Of a DNA stretch of 64,000 nt, positions 52,814-62,364 are shown piece by piece. The notes under the pieces were generated by a model. It was not told where the DNA came from. It searched no databases and worked only from the letters and a program-made list of their open reading frames with translations. Positions within the stretch are counted from its first letter, which is position 1. Every line of letters begins with the position of its first letter. The DNA is from Candidatus Zixiibacteriota bacterium. Lineage in GTDB: Bacteria > Zixibacteria > MSB-5A5 > GN15 > FEB-12. The translations under genes and the position numbers were made by a program. The stretch spans positions 124,001 to 188,000 of the forward strand of contig JACZXB010000003.1 in the NCBI GenBank assembly GCA_022571845.1, in the 5' to 3' direction.

Positions 52814-52835
52814 CAGGAATTACAGGATAAGACAG

Positions 52836-53582
52836 ATGGCATCAGTAACATTTAAAGTATGGCGCGGCAACAAAGAAGGCGGCGAATTCAAAGAATATTC
52901 TACCGACATAACCGAAGGCATGGTTGTGCTCGACGCCCTGTTTCAGATTCAGGCTGATGCGGCCAATGATCTGGCTATTCGCTGGAACTGCAAAGCCGGC
53001 AAATGCGGCTCCTGCTCGGCCGAAGTCAACGGCTATCCGCGGCTGCTGTGCATGACCAGGATGAGTTCTTTGCCGCAGGACAGACCTGTTAAAATCGAAC
53101 CGATGAAATCTTTTCCGGTGATTAAAGATCTGGTCTGTGATGTTTCCTGGAATTATGAGGCCAAGAAACGAATCAAAAAGTTTAAGCCCAGAAAACCGGA
53201 TGCCGCAGACGGCACCTGGAGGATGCAGCAGGAAGATGTTGACCGGGTTCAGGAATTCCGCAAATGTATCGAGTGTTTTTTGTGTCAGGATGTCTGCCAT
53301 GTGCTAAGAGAACATCACCTGCATGAAAATTTTATCGGTCCAAGTCTTCTGGTCTACACAGCCGCTTTAGAGATGCATCCGCTAGATGTCGAAGACCGGA
53401 CCGAAGATTTAAGAAAACATCAGGGAATCGGCTACTGTAATATTACAAAATGCTGTACAAATGTATGTCCGGAAAATATTACAATTACAGACAATGCTAT
53501 CATTCCTCTAAAAGAACGGTTGGTAGATAAATTTTACGACCCACTCAAAAAGATATTGAATCTCTTTTCCGGCAAATCCTGA
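52836..53582 (+). CDS. sdhB: Succinate dehydrogenase/fumarate reductase iron-sulfur subunit
   Basis: This 248-residue protein has an N-terminal plant-type [2Fe-2S] domain ('CKAGKCGSCSAEVNGYPRLLC') and a C-terminal [4Fe-4S]/[3Fe-4S] domain ('CIECFLCQDVCHVLREHH', 'CNITKCCTNVCPENI'). It carries electrons from the flavin to the membrane anchor. It starts 22 bases after sdhA. Confidence 0.95.
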   Translation: MASVTFKVWRGNKEGGEFKEYSTDITEGMVVLDALFQIQADAANDLAIRWNCKAGKCGSCSAEVNGYPRLLCMTRMSSLPQDRPVKIEPMKSFPVIKDLVCDVSWNYEAKKRIKKFKPRKPDAADGTWRMQQEDVDRVQEFRKCIECFLCQDVCHVLREHHLHENFIGPSLLVYTAALEMHPLDVEDRTEDLRKHQGIGYCNITKCCTNVCPENITITDNAIIPLKERLVDKFYDPLKKILNLFSGKS

Positions 53583-53678
53583 CATAGTATCTTATTGCTA
53601 CAATTCAAACAAATATCTATTTTTTGGTAGATTCTATATGCTATAGTTCTATATATAGATATAAATGAGGAATGCATT

Positions 53679-54128
53679 TTGATAAAATTATCAATTATTA
53701 CAAAGTTGGCTCTGGCAGCCATACTTGTTTTTTCTGTCAGTTGCATTGAGAAAGTAGATACTCCCGGTCAGATCAAATTAGACAGTGCTATAGTTGAAGT
53801 CGAAGATTCGCCAACAGAAATGGCCGAGTACTTTATTGTATTCTTGAGGCGCGGACCAAAATGGACTGCTGAAATGACTCCTGAAATTGAAAAAGTCTTA
53901 GAAGGACACTTTGCAAATATTAAAAAACTGACAGCTGAAGGTAAGCTGGCATTGGCAGGGCCATTTTTTGGTCAGGAAGGCGACAGCGCTCTGGCCGGAC
54001 TGTTCATTTTCAGAGTAGATTCAATCGCAGAAGCTATTCGTCTGGCCGAGCAGGACCCCGGGGTTCAGGCCGGCAGGTTTACTTTCGAAGCAGTCGCCTG
54101 GTACGGACCGAAAGGCCTGACTTACTAA
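53679..54128 (+). CDS. YCII-domain lipoprotein
   Basis: This 149-residue protein starts at a TTG. It has a lipoprotein signal with 'FSVSC' lipobox, then a YCII-related domain (about 45-145: 'YFIVFLRRGPKWTAEMTPEIEKVLEGHFANIKKLTAEGKLALAGPF'). YCII domains carry a His/Asp pair and form small dimers, mostly cytoplasmic; lipid anchoring is uncommon. The role is unknown. Confidence 0.8.
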   Translation: MIKLSIITKLALAAILVFSVSCIEKVDTPGQIKLDSAIVEVEDSPTEMAEYFIVFLRRGPKWTAEMTPEIEKVLEGHFANIKKLTAEGKLALAGPFFGQEGDSALAGLFIFRVDSIAEAIRLAEQDPGVQAGRFTFEAVAWYGPKGLTY

Positions 54129-54139
54129 CCGAATCAATT

Positions 54140-54421
54140 CTATTCGATAATTTCGACGCCTTTCCAGAAGGCTATATAGTTCTTGATATTTAAGGCCTTT
54201 TCTTTAGGGTCAGGATAGAACCAGGCCGCATCTTTATTTAATTCATCGCCGATCTTTATAGTGCAGTAACTGGCTTCACCTTTCCAACAGCAGCAGCTGC
54301 GGGTGTCGCTTGGCTCAAGAAAATCTTTCTTGACAGAATCCGCGGGGAAGTAGTGGTTATCCTCAACTACAATCGTTTCATTCGACTTGGCTATTATCTC
54401 ATCATTCCAAATAGCTTTCAT
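54140..54421 (-). CDS. DUF427 small protein
   Basis: This 93-residue protein begins 'MKAIWNDEIIAKSNETIVVEDNHYFPADSV', the pattern of the DUF427 family, and includes 'CCCWKGEASYC' and 'AAWFYPDPKEKALNIKNYIAFWKG'. The family's biochemical function is not established. It is convergent with the YCII lipoprotein gene, 11 bases apart. Confidence 0.9.
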   Translation of the reverse strand: MKAIWNDEIIAKSNETIVVEDNHYFPADSVKKDFLEPSDTRSCCCWKGEASYCTIKIGDELNKDAAWFYPDPKEKALNIKNYIAFWKGVEIIE

Positions 54422-54590
54422 TGGCTGCTCCTTTTAATCTTAGTAAGATATTCTGAGGGATAATTCTCTTTTTGTAGTAACAGAGTCAAGTCAAAAATTG
54501 TTCAGCATAATGTCGAACCGGTCATTTCGGTTGCTTTGAAGGGCACTTGTATTTATATAGAATGCCGTCTGAGAGGAAAAGCTATTTGTA

Positions 54591-55559
54591 ATGAAAAAGA
54601 TTTTAGTAACGGGTGCAGTCGGTCAAATTGGGTCAGAACTGACTTTTGCGCTGCGTAAGAAATACGGCGAAGATAAAGTAATTGCTACCGATATCAGAAT
54701 GCCCTCAGATAGAGACCTGCGCGACTCCGGCCCGTTTGAGTTTTTAGACTGTCTCGACCCGCACCATATTACCAGAGTGATGCAGATTCACAAAGCCGAT
54801 ACGATTTTTCATCTGGCGGCCGTTCTTTCGGCAATCGGCGAGACAAAACCAAATCAAGCCTGGCAGGTTAATGTCAACGGCTTGTACAATATTCTCGAAG
54901 CTGCCCGCCAGTATCACTGCTCTCTGTTTTTCCCCAGTTCAATTGGTGTCTTTGGAAATTCCACTCCCAAGCAAAATACCCCGCAGGAAACTATTCAGCG
55001 CCCTTTAACTATTTACGGAGTCACCAAAGTTACCGGTGAGCTTATCTGTGACTACTATCACAAGAAATTCGGCCTTGACAGCCGCGGGCTTAGATTCCCC
55101 GGACTTATCTCCTATGAAACCGAGCCGGGCGGCGGCACCACCGATTACGCGGTTGAAATATTTTTTGAAGCAATTAAGCATAAGTCCTACACCTGTTATC
55201 TGGAAAAAGACTGCTCACTCGACATGATGTATATGCCCGATGCTATCAGGGCTATGATTGAACTGATGGAAGCAGACCCGGACAAATTAGAACACCGCAA
55301 CGCCTATAATATTACTGCCACAAATTTTACACCGGCTAAAATATCAGAAGAAATAAAAAAACATATTCCAGAGTTCGAGATTTCATATCAAATAAATCCA
55401 GCCAGGCAGGCCATAGCCGATTCGTGGCCGGACAGTATCGATGATTCCTGCGCCCGAAAAGAGTGGGGCTGGATTCATGAATATGGCATTGAATCCATGA
55501 CCAAAGATATGCTCGAAAAAATATCTGAACAAATTGCCAAAGCAGATAGGTCGCAGTAA
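54591..55559 (+). CDS. L-threonine 3-dehydrogenase, NAD-epimerase type
   Basis: This 322-residue SDR protein has a Rossmann motif 'ILVTGAVGQIGSEL' and catalytic 'YGVTK' (Tyr-x-x-x-Lys) with 'FFPSSIGVFG'. 'TPQETIQRPLTIYGVTK', 'LRFPGLIS' and 'DMMYMPDAIRAM' are typical of epimerase-like threonine dehydrogenases. It should oxidise threonine to 2-amino-3-ketobutyrate with NAD. The next gene, Kbl-like, starts 21 bases later and uses that product, so the operon degrades threonine to glycine and acetyl-CoA. Confidence 0.88.
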   Translation: MKKILVTGAVGQIGSELTFALRKKYGEDKVIATDIRMPSDRDLRDSGPFEFLDCLDPHHITRVMQIHKADTIFHLAAVLSAIGETKPNQAWQVNVNGLYNILEAARQYHCSLFFPSSIGVFGNSTPKQNTPQETIQRPLTIYGVTKVTGELICDYYHKKFGLDSRGLRFPGLISYETEPGGGTTDYAVEIFFEAIKHKSYTCYLEKDCSLDMMYMPDAIRAMIELMEADPDKLEHRNAYNITATNFTPAKISEEIKKHIPEFEISYQINPARQAIADSWPDSIDDSCARKEWGWIHEYGIESMTKDMLEKISEQIAKADRSQ

Positions 55560-55580
55560 AATTTATAAAAGGGAATTTAG

Positions 55581-56810
55581 ATGCCTCTTGCAAACTTTGT
55601 TAAGTTCTTAAGCGGACAACTAAGCGAGCTAAAATCTACCGGAACAGCCAAAGGCGCTGAACTGGTTGTAACTGGTCTTTTAAAAGCTCAAGGCAACCGC
55701 GGTCCAAGATTTTTCTTAGAGGGTTATGGGGACAAAGAGTTTATTCGGATGAATTCCAATTCATATCTGGGTCTGCAGCTAAGTGAAGATTTAAAAATTG
55801 CCGAAGAGAAAGCGTCCGAAGAGTTTGGAACAGGTCCCGGGGCGGTTCGATTTATCAGCGGTTCATATAAAGTACATCTGGAACTTGAAAAGGCGCTGGC
55901 AGAATTCCATGGCCGCTCAGGCTGTATGATAACCAGCTCTGCCTATACTTCGGTGCTGGGGGTGATAGCCACTCTGACAACTCCGGAAACGATACTTATC
56001 AGTGATGAGCTAAATCATAATTGTATTATAAACGCCATGAAACTCTCGCGCCCCAAAGGCAAGAAGATTTTCAAGCATCTTGATATGGCCGAACTGGAAA
56101 AATGCATCACCGAATCAATCGGACAATGTGATCACCTTATCGTTGTTACCGACGGAGTTTTCAGCATGCGCGGCGACTATGCTCCGCTTGATGAAATTAA
56201 TGCTATCGTTAAGAAGCATAACGACAGTTTCGCAAAAGATATAATATTAGTAGTCGATGACTCCCATGGCGTCGGCGCTTTGGGCGAAACCGGCAGAGGC
56301 ACAGAAGAACTAACAGCAGCCGGCAAAGTTGATATATTAATAGCAACCTTAGGCAAAGCCTTTGCCGTCAACGGCGGTTACATAGTTACTGACAAAGTAA
56401 TTACAGAATATTTAAGAGAGAAAAATCCGTTTTATATTTATACTAATCCAATAACGCCATCAGAGGCTGCGGCTGCGCGAAAATCAATTGAAATTTTACA
56501 ATCAGACCAGGGCAAAAAGCTGCTTGGACATCTTCGAGAAATGACCAAAAGATTCGAGGACGGTCTGGTAAATCTCGGCTATGAGACGATCCCCAGCGAA
56601 CATCCGATAGTGCCGCTGATGGTACGTGACACTCGGAAAACAGCGGAGTTGGTTCTGTACTTAAGAGAAAACGGAGTGCTTGCCACCGGTCTAAACTTTC
56701 CGGTAGTGCCCAAAGGCGATCAGTTGATACGCTTCCAGGTCTGTGCTGACCACACCGCAGATGATATTGATTTAGTTTTAGATGTCTTGGGAAAGTATAA
56801 GAATCAATAG
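55581..56810 (+). CDS. kbl: 2-amino-3-ketobutyrate CoA ligase-like alpha-oxoamine synthase
   Basis: This 409-residue PLP enzyme has 'GPGAVRFISGSYKVHLELEKALAEFHG', 'DELNHNCIINAM', 'VDDSHGVGALG' and Schiff-base lysine region 'IATLGKAF', which are class II aminotransferase/oxoamine synthase landmarks. Following the threonine dehydrogenase, it most likely cleaves 2-amino-3-ketobutyrate with CoA into glycine and acetyl-CoA. Serine palmitoyltransferase-like or BioF activity is the alternative. GGGA precedes the ATG. Confidence 0.88.
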   Translation: MPLANFVKFLSGQLSELKSTGTAKGAELVVTGLLKAQGNRGPRFFLEGYGDKEFIRMNSNSYLGLQLSEDLKIAEEKASEEFGTGPGAVRFISGSYKVHLELEKALAEFHGRSGCMITSSAYTSVLGVIATLTTPETILISDELNHNCIINAMKLSRPKGKKIFKHLDMAELEKCITESIGQCDHLIVVTDGVFSMRGDYAPLDEINAIVKKHNDSFAKDIILVVDDSHGVGALGETGRGTEELTAAGKVDILIATLGKAFAVNGGYIVTDKVITEYLREKNPFYIYTNPITPSEAAAARKSIEILQSDQGKKLLGHLREMTKRFEDGLVNLGYETIPSEHPIVPLMVRDTRKTAELVLYLRENGVLATGLNFPVVPKGDQLIRFQVCADHTADDIDLVLDVLGKYKNQ

Positions 56811-56836
56811 CTAATAAAAATAGAGGAGCAGAGGTC

Positions 56837-58228
56837 ATGGCTAATTCAAAAGAGTTTGACGGCATAGTAATTGGTTCAGGCCAGTCCGGCGGACCATTAT
56901 CCGGGGCATTCTCACGGGCTGGCTGGAAAATGGCTCTGATAGAAAAAGCTGAAATCGGCGGCACTTGTGTTAATTCTGGCTGTACACCTACCAAAACAAT
57001 GATCGCCAGTGCCAGAGTAGCCTATGTTGTCAGCCGTGCCAGAGAATATGGTGTTAATACTGCCGCTGTTTCAATAAGCATGAACAAAGTCAGAGAGCGA
57101 AAACGAAATATAGTAAATATGTTTCGTTCCGGCGGCGAACGGGGAATTGCCAACGCCAAGGTCGAACTTTTTCGCGGAAAAGCTTCGTTTGTCGACTCCA
57201 AAACGCTTGAAATCGAACTTAACGACGGCAGCAAGCAAACTCTGACGGCTAAAAAGATTTTTATTAATGCCGGCACCAGAAATTTTAGACCGAACATAGA
57301 AGGACTCGACCAAGTAAAATATCTTGATTCGACTTCTATAATGGAGCTGAACAAAGTTCCTAAGCATCTGATTGTTGTCGGCGGTGGTTACATTGGTCTG
57401 GAATTTGGACAAATGTTTCGGAGGTTCGGCAGCCAGGTAACTATACTTCACCAGGGCGCTCAGCTTTTGGATCGGGAGGACAGCGATATTGCCACAGAAG
57501 TTGCCAAAATACTAGAGGGCGAAGGCATAAATATTTTGCTTAACTTAGCAGTCAAAAAAGTATCAAAACCAACTAAAGATAAAATCAAAGTAGAAGCAAA
57601 AATTGACGGCAAATCCAGAAGATTTACAGGCAGCCACCTGCTGATTGCAACGGGCCGCGTTCCTGAATCCGATGAACTAAATCTAAAAGCAGCGGGTATT
57701 AAAACCAACCCGCGAGGATTCATAAAAGTAAACTCAAAACTTGAGACAACTGCCAGGAATGTTTATGCTATTGGCGACGTCAAAGGCGGCCCGGCTTTTA
57801 CTCATATTTCGTATGATGATTTTAGAATTCTGCGCACCAATCTATTAAACAACGGTTCGGCAAATACCAAGGGCCGCTTGGTGCCATATACGGTGTTTAT
57901 TGATCCGCAGTTAGGCCGGGTTGGCATTTCAGAAAAAGAAGCAAAAAATAAAGGGTTGAATTATAGAGTCGGTAAACTTCCGATGAGCCATGTTGCCCGC
58001 GCTCTGGAGATGGACGAAACCCGTGGGTTCATGAAAGTTATTGTCGATGCCAAAACAGAACAGATACTCGGCTGTGCTGTACTTGGAGTCGAGGGCGGTG
58101 AAGTAATGTCTGTCATGCAGATGGCCATGCTGGGCAAAATCAAATACTCAAAAATACGCGACGGCATTTTTGCTCACCCGCTATTGTCTGAATCATTAAA
58201 CAATCTGTTCATGGCGATGGACCGCTGA
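56837..58228 (+). CDS. Class I pyridine-nucleotide-disulfide oxidoreductase (FAD)
   Basis: This 463-residue flavoprotein has an FAD site 'GIVIGSGQSGGPLSGAFSRAG', redox disulfide 'GGTCVNSGCTPTKT', NAD site 'VVGGGYIGLEFGQMFRRFG', 'VYAIGDVKGGPAFTH' and a C-terminal dimer interface with catalytic 'FAHPLLSESLNN'. It resembles the mercuric-reductase branch, yet lacks the C-terminal CysCys pair and the N-terminal HMA domain, so it is not MerA. It lies 27 bases after kbl and may be a dihydrolipoamide dehydrogenase-like or unknown-substrate reductase of this operon. Confidence 0.88.
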   Translation: MANSKEFDGIVIGSGQSGGPLSGAFSRAGWKMALIEKAEIGGTCVNSGCTPTKTMIASARVAYVVSRAREYGVNTAAVSISMNKVRERKRNIVNMFRSGGERGIANAKVELFRGKASFVDSKTLEIELNDGSKQTLTAKKIFINAGTRNFRPNIEGLDQVKYLDSTSIMELNKVPKHLIVVGGGYIGLEFGQMFRRFGSQVTILHQGAQLLDREDSDIATEVAKILEGEGINILLNLAVKKVSKPTKDKIKVEAKIDGKSRRFTGSHLLIATGRVPESDELNLKAAGIKTNPRGFIKVNSKLETTARNVYAIGDVKGGPAFTHISYDDFRILRTNLLNNGSANTKGRLVPYTVFIDPQLGRVGISEKEAKNKGLNYRVGKLPMSHVARALEMDETRGFMKVIVDAKTEQILGCAVLGVEGGEVMSVMQMAMLGKIKYSKIRDGIFAHPLLSESLNNLFMAMDR

Positions 58229-58258
58229 ATAAAGGAATATATTCAGGAACTATCTGAT

Positions 58259-59251
58259 ATGAAAGCAATGGTACTGGAAAAGCAGGGAAAGCCTTTACAG
58301 CTGAAAGATATTCCAGAACCAACTGTTCACTCGCATCAACTATTAATTAAGGTCAATGTCTGCGGCATTTGTCGTACAGATTTGCACGTAGTCGACGGGG
58401 ATTTGACTGAGCCAAAACTTCCTTTAGTTCCTGGTCATCAGATAGTCGGCAGCGTAAAGCAGGTTGGCAATAAAGTTGAAGGATTCTCGATTAGCGATAG
58501 GATCGGCCTGCCGTGGTTAGGCGGATGTTGTGGCGTGTGCCGCTATTGTCTTTCGGGAAAAGAGAATCTTTGTGATGAGGCAATCTACACCGGTTACCAG
58601 ATCGATGGAGGCTTGGCTGAATATTGTGTTGCAGATTCGCGCTTTTGCTTTGCAATCCCTGATGGGTATTCGGATTTACAGGCGGCGCCTTTATTGTGTG
58701 CCGGCTTGATAGGCTATCGCTCATATCGGACGGCGGGGGATGCAAAAAGAATCGGCTTTTATGGTTTCGGGTCGGCGGCGCATATTTTGATTCAGGTAGC
58801 GAATTACCAAAAGCGGGAAGTTTTTGCTTTCACTCGTGACGGTGACACAGAAGCACAGAAATTTGCCGAAAAGCTTGGAGCAAAGTGGGCAGGCAGTTCA
58901 CAAGAATTACCTCCCGAAGAGCTGGATGCTGCCATAATTTTTGCACCAATCGGCAAGCTTGTGCCGCTGGCGCTCGCAGCAGTTTGCAAGGGTGGCGTGG
59001 TTGTCTGTGCCGGCATTCACATGAGCGATATCCCATCTTTTCAATATTCACTGTTATGGGGGGAAAGAGTACTTCGCACGGTGGCAAATCTTACCCGGCA
59101 GGATGGAGAAGAGTTTCTGGCACTGGCTCCAAAAGTGCCGGTTAAAACAGAAGTACATCCCTATAATCTTGAAGACACAAATCAGGCGCTGGATGATTTG
59201 CGCCGGAGCCGATTTACCGGAGCAGCTGTTATAATTGTAAACGAAAATTAA
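58259..59251 (+). CDS. Zinc-dependent alcohol dehydrogenase family protein
   Basis: This 330-residue MDR protein has catalytic zinc residues in 'CGICRTDLHVVDGD' and 'PGHQIVGSV', four structural zinc cysteines in 'GGCCGVCRYCLSGKENLCDEAIYTG', and a Rossmann region 'RIGFYGFGSAAHILIQVA' in which the first glycines are atypical. It probably oxidises or reduces an alcohol/aldehyde with NAD(P). It lies 31 bases after the flavoprotein gene, so it belongs to the same operon. Confidence 0.9.
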   Translation: MKAMVLEKQGKPLQLKDIPEPTVHSHQLLIKVNVCGICRTDLHVVDGDLTEPKLPLVPGHQIVGSVKQVGNKVEGFSISDRIGLPWLGGCCGVCRYCLSGKENLCDEAIYTGYQIDGGLAEYCVADSRFCFAIPDGYSDLQAAPLLCAGLIGYRSYRTAGDAKRIGFYGFGSAAHILIQVANYQKREVFAFTRDGDTEAQKFAEKLGAKWAGSSQELPPEELDAAIIFAPIGKLVPLALAAVCKGGVVVCAGIHMSDIPSFQYSLLWGERVLRTVANLTRQDGEEFLALAPKVPVKTEVHPYNLEDTNQALDDLRRSRFTGAAVIIVNEN

Positions 59252-59278
59252 GAAACCAATATTTGCAGGGGGTTCCAA

Positions 59279-59842
59279 GTGTCACACTGGCTAATTAAAG
59301 AATCAAAATATATTCTGAAACACAAATACATGACTATCAGGGAAGATGTCTGTGAAACTCCCGAGGGCGCCATCATTGACCCGTATTTTGTCTTGGAATT
59401 CCCCACCTGGGTGCAGCTGCTGGCTTTTAATTCTGACAATAAAATACTGGTGACCCGTCAATACAGGCACGCCGTACAGGAGGTTATCTATGGTCTGCCG
59501 ACAGGTTATACGGAGGCGGAAGATATATCAGATGAAGAGTCAATCAAGCGAGAGTTGCTTGAGGAAACCGGCTTTGTTTCAGAAAAATTTATCAGCATTG
59601 GTAAGCTTCAACCCAACCCTGCTACCCAGAACAATATCGTTCATTGTTTTGCTGCTTTTGATATCAAAAAAATTCAAGAACCGGCCAATGACCCCAGCGA
59701 GAGAATCACAACTGAATTTGTTTCTGTAAAAGAGTTGCTGAAACTAATCAGCGATGGAGAGTTTGCTCATGCCCTGCACGTGGCCGGAGTTTTTCTGATG
59801 TTATCAAAGCTTGAACTCTTAAAGCTAAAATCTGACCGATAA
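59279..59842 (+). CDS. NUDIX hydrolase
   Basis: The GTG start at 59279 has GGGGG seven bases upstream. In the 187-residue protein the Nudix helix reads 'GLPTGYTEAEDISDEESIKRELLEETGF', with the REuxEExG core 'RELLEETGF'. The layout resembles ADP-ribose pyrophosphatase-type enzymes ('LVTRQYRHAVQEVIYGLPTGY'). It probably hydrolyses a nucleoside diphosphate derivative. It is the last gene of the operon and is convergent with the HtrA-type gene. Confidence 0.9.
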   Translation: MSHWLIKESKYILKHKYMTIREDVCETPEGAIIDPYFVLEFPTWVQLLAFNSDNKILVTRQYRHAVQEVIYGLPTGYTEAEDISDEESIKRELLEETGFVSEKFISIGKLQPNPATQNNIVHCFAAFDIKKIQEPANDPSERITTEFVSVKELLKLISDGEFAHALHVAGVFLMLSKLELLKLKSDR

Positions 59843-59849
59843 TAGGCCG

Positions 59850-61265
59850 CTAACGCAGCTCTATTATCAGATACATCATTTCGCCTTTTCTTTCTATCTG
59901 AACTATAACAGGTTCATTGTGAGCGTAAAGTGAAAGTACTCGCCTGAGACTTGAAAGACCTGCTATAGTAGTCCGGTTAACAGTATGAATAATATCACCT
60001 GTCCTGAAAGCATCACCGCGGTATGATTGACTCTCAGCGCGCGCGGCAACCAAAACTCCGGATTCCCGGCGGACACCGGGCAGCATTTTCAAAATATCTT
60101 CAGTTACCTCAAGGGCCAGAATGTTAAACTGCTCAATCAGATTTTCTTCGGGAGTGACAAACTGAATAAATTTGCTGTAATCATCGGCGCGCTCTTCTAC
60201 ATTGACAGTCACAGCCATTTTTTTACCGGCTCTGAGAATTTCGAGCACGACAGTATCGTTGATATCCCGCGAATACAAATTGACGTCAAACTGCCGGCCG
60301 TTTTCCATCCGTTTGCCGTCCAGGCTAAGAATTATATCTCCTATCTGAAGCCCGACTTTGTCTGCCGGACTGTCAGGCGAAACGTCGCCAATTAGTACTC
60401 CCCAGTCCTGTGAAAGATTTAAGCCTCTGGCGATTTCCGGTCTGATTGTCTGGGCATTTACGCCTATTATGCCGCGCCGCACACGGCCATGGTCTTTTAT
60501 CTGTCGATAGACATTGGAGACAATGTTGCTCGGTGCGGCAAAACCAAGACCCTCACTTCCGCCCGATTTCGAAAATATCATGGTGTTTATACCGACCACG
60601 TAGCCCTCGCTGTTGACCAGCGGCCCGCCGCTGTTGCCGGGGTTAATGGCAGCATCGGTCTGAATATAAATCATGGGGTCGTCGGCTGACAATTGCCTGG
60701 CCACCGAGCTGACCACTCCCATAGTAACCGAGTTTTGTAAGCCCAAAGGAGATCCAAAAGCAAAGACCAGCTGTCCCTGTCGTAAGTCGTCCGAATCCGC
60801 CAGTTTGAGATACGACAAACCTGTTCGTGGAATTTTCAGCACAGCTAGGTCTGTTTCCGAATCAAGACCTACTAAAACTGCTTTGATAATATCCCCTTTT
60901 GGTTTCAGGATTGATTTCCACTTCGAGCCGTTATGACGGGGAGGAGCCAGGATGACATCAATTGAGTGGGCGCCTTCGATAACGTGAGCATTAGTAATGA
61001 TATATCCGTTTGCGTCTAAAATCACACCGGAGCCGGTATACTGGCGCTTGGACAAAAGCGAAGCGGACATCTCAGCCGTGGGTCCTGTCCAGCCGGTGGC
61101 AATGATGTGAACTACCGCCGGAACAATACTGTCGGAAAGTTTCTGAAAGGAGTCAGAGATGCTCTTAAGAGAAAGGCTGCTTTTATCTTTTGGATAAATT
61201 TCTGCAGCGCTAACAAAAATTAACAGAAAAATAATTAAGGCAAATGGTGATCTAAATTTTTTCAT
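59850..61265 (-). CDS. HtrA/DegP-type periplasmic serine protease with PDZ domains
   Basis: Starting at the ATG at 61265 gives 471 residues with a signal peptide ('FALIIFLLIFVSAAEIYP'). The trypsin-like triad is visible: His in 'ITNAHVIEGAHS', Asp in 'DSETDLAVLKI' and Ser in 'NPGNSGGPL'. A PDZ domain follows ('LSQDWGVLIGDVSPDSPADKVGLQIGDIILSLDG') and a weaker C-terminal PDZ-like region ('GDAFRTGDIIHTVNRTTIAGLSSLRRVL'). It degrades or refolds damaged envelope proteins. A start at 61283 adds six residues before the signal. Confidence 0.93.
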   Translation of the reverse strand: MKKFRSPFALIIFLLIFVSAAEIYPKDKSSLSLKSISDSFQKLSDSIVPAVVHIIATGWTGPTAEMSASLLSKRQYTGSGVILDANGYIITNAHVIEGAHSIDVILAPPRHNGSKWKSILKPKGDIIKAVLVGLDSETDLAVLKIPRTGLSYLKLADSDDLRQGQLVFAFGSPLGLQNSVTMGVVSSVARQLSADDPMIYIQTDAAINPGNSGGPLVNSEGYVVGINTMIFSKSGGSEGLGFAAPSNIVSNVYRQIKDHGRVRRGIIGVNAQTIRPEIARGLNLSQDWGVLIGDVSPDSPADKVGLQIGDIILSLDGKRMENGRQFDVNLYSRDINDTVVLEILRAGKKMAVTVNVEERADDYSKFIQFVTPEENLIEQFNILALEVTEDILKMLPGVRRESGVLVAARAESQSYRGDAFRTGDIIHTVNRTTIAGLSSLRRVLSLYAHNEPVIVQIERKGEMMYLIIELR

Positions 61266-61488
61266 AACATTCATATCATGCATAGCAATTGATTTTCGGA
61301 TTTTCGCTTTTCAAACAGACTGCAAGGGCAAATAAAGCCTCCCTGGAGTCAGATGTAAAGCCGTTTTTGACAGCCAGTTAAAAAGTAAGAATGGCACTGT
61401 TAAAAAGCAGCAACTCAATAAATCGCTTGACGTTTGACCACTTCGGGGCAACTTTAGAGCGGCTTTCAAATAAAGGTTAATTCAGAAT

Positions 61489-62364
61489 TTGATAAAACAT
61501 ATACCTCGGACTTCAGCAAAGCTATTTTCACTATTATTATCCTTGCCGCTACTAATGCCGGAATCTGTCTTCGGCCAGGAGGGGGAATCTCTATTTCGTT
61601 ATGACCGGATAAATGCGCTGGTGGCAGTTGTCGTTTTTTCGTTCGCTATTTTGTTGTTTACTAAATGGGCCAAAGAGGGCAAACCGCTTTTCTTGCGCAA
61701 AATCCCCGGACTTGAAGCTATTGAGGAAGCGGTCGGTCGCGCTACCGAGATGGGGCGCCCGGTGTTGTTTATCCCGGGCATAGCCGAGCTTGATGAAATA
61801 GACACCATAGCCGGAATTTCAATACTTGGCCGGGTGGCTCAGATAACAGCGCAGTATGAAACTCCTCTATATGTACCGGTCAGGTATCCACTCGTTCTGG
61901 CAGCAGGGCAGGAAGTTGTCGAGCAGGCCTATATCAAAGCAGGCAAGCCGGAACTCTACGACAAAGATATAGTACGTTACGTGGCCGGCGAGCAGTTTTC
62001 TTTTACAGCAACCGTCAACGGCTATATGATGCGCGTACGTCCGGCCACAAATATCTATATGGGGGCGTTTTTTGCAGAATCATTGCTACTGGCAGAAACA
62101 GGCAACGCGGCCGGTTCGATTCAAATAGCCGGCACTGCCCGTCCCGAACAGCTGCCGTTTTTTATTGCAGCCTGTGACTACACCTTGATGGGTGAAGAGC
62201 TTTACGCCGCTTCGGCCTATCTTTCGCATGAACCGATAATGATGGGTGGACTCAAAGGGCAGGACTTTATGAAAATCCTGATAATCATATTAATTATTAT
62301 CGGAATTGTCCTGGTTCTTTTTGACTCAGCAGAGATTTATTTAAGCTGGTTTGAGGAAAATTGA
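61489..62364 (+). CDS. DUF6754-like membrane protein
   Basis: This 291-residue protein starts at a TTG. It has a signal or first helix (about 8-28), a second helix (about 40-57), a large alpha/beta region (about 75-255: 'EAVGRATEMGRPVLFIPGIAELDEIDTIAGISILGRVAQ', 'VPVRYPLVLAAGQEVVEQAYIKAGKPELYD') and a C-terminal helix (about 262-283). The pattern fits the uncharacterised DUF6754 family. It overlaps the next gene by 4 bases (ATGA), so it is first of a membrane-protein operon. Confidence 0.75.
   Translation: MIKHIPRTSAKLFSLLLSLPLLMPESVFGQEGESLFRYDRINALVAVVVFSFAILLFTKWAKEGKPLFLRKIPGLEAIEEAVGRATEMGRPVLFIPGIAELDEIDTIAGISILGRVAQITAQYETPLYVPVRYPLVLAAGQEVVEQAYIKAGKPELYDKDIVRYVAGEQFSFTATVNGYMMRVRPATNIYMGAFFAESLLLAETGNAAGSIQIAGTARPEQLPFFIAACDYTLMGEELYAASAYLSHEPIMMGGLKGQDFMKILIIILIIIGIVLVLFDSAEIYLSWFEEN

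Noticed and set aside
56837-58228. Mercuric reductase (merA)
   Set aside because: It has the shared flavoprotein fold and CxxxxC disulfide, but lacks the C-terminal CysCys pair and sits in a threonine operon, not in the mercury cassette.
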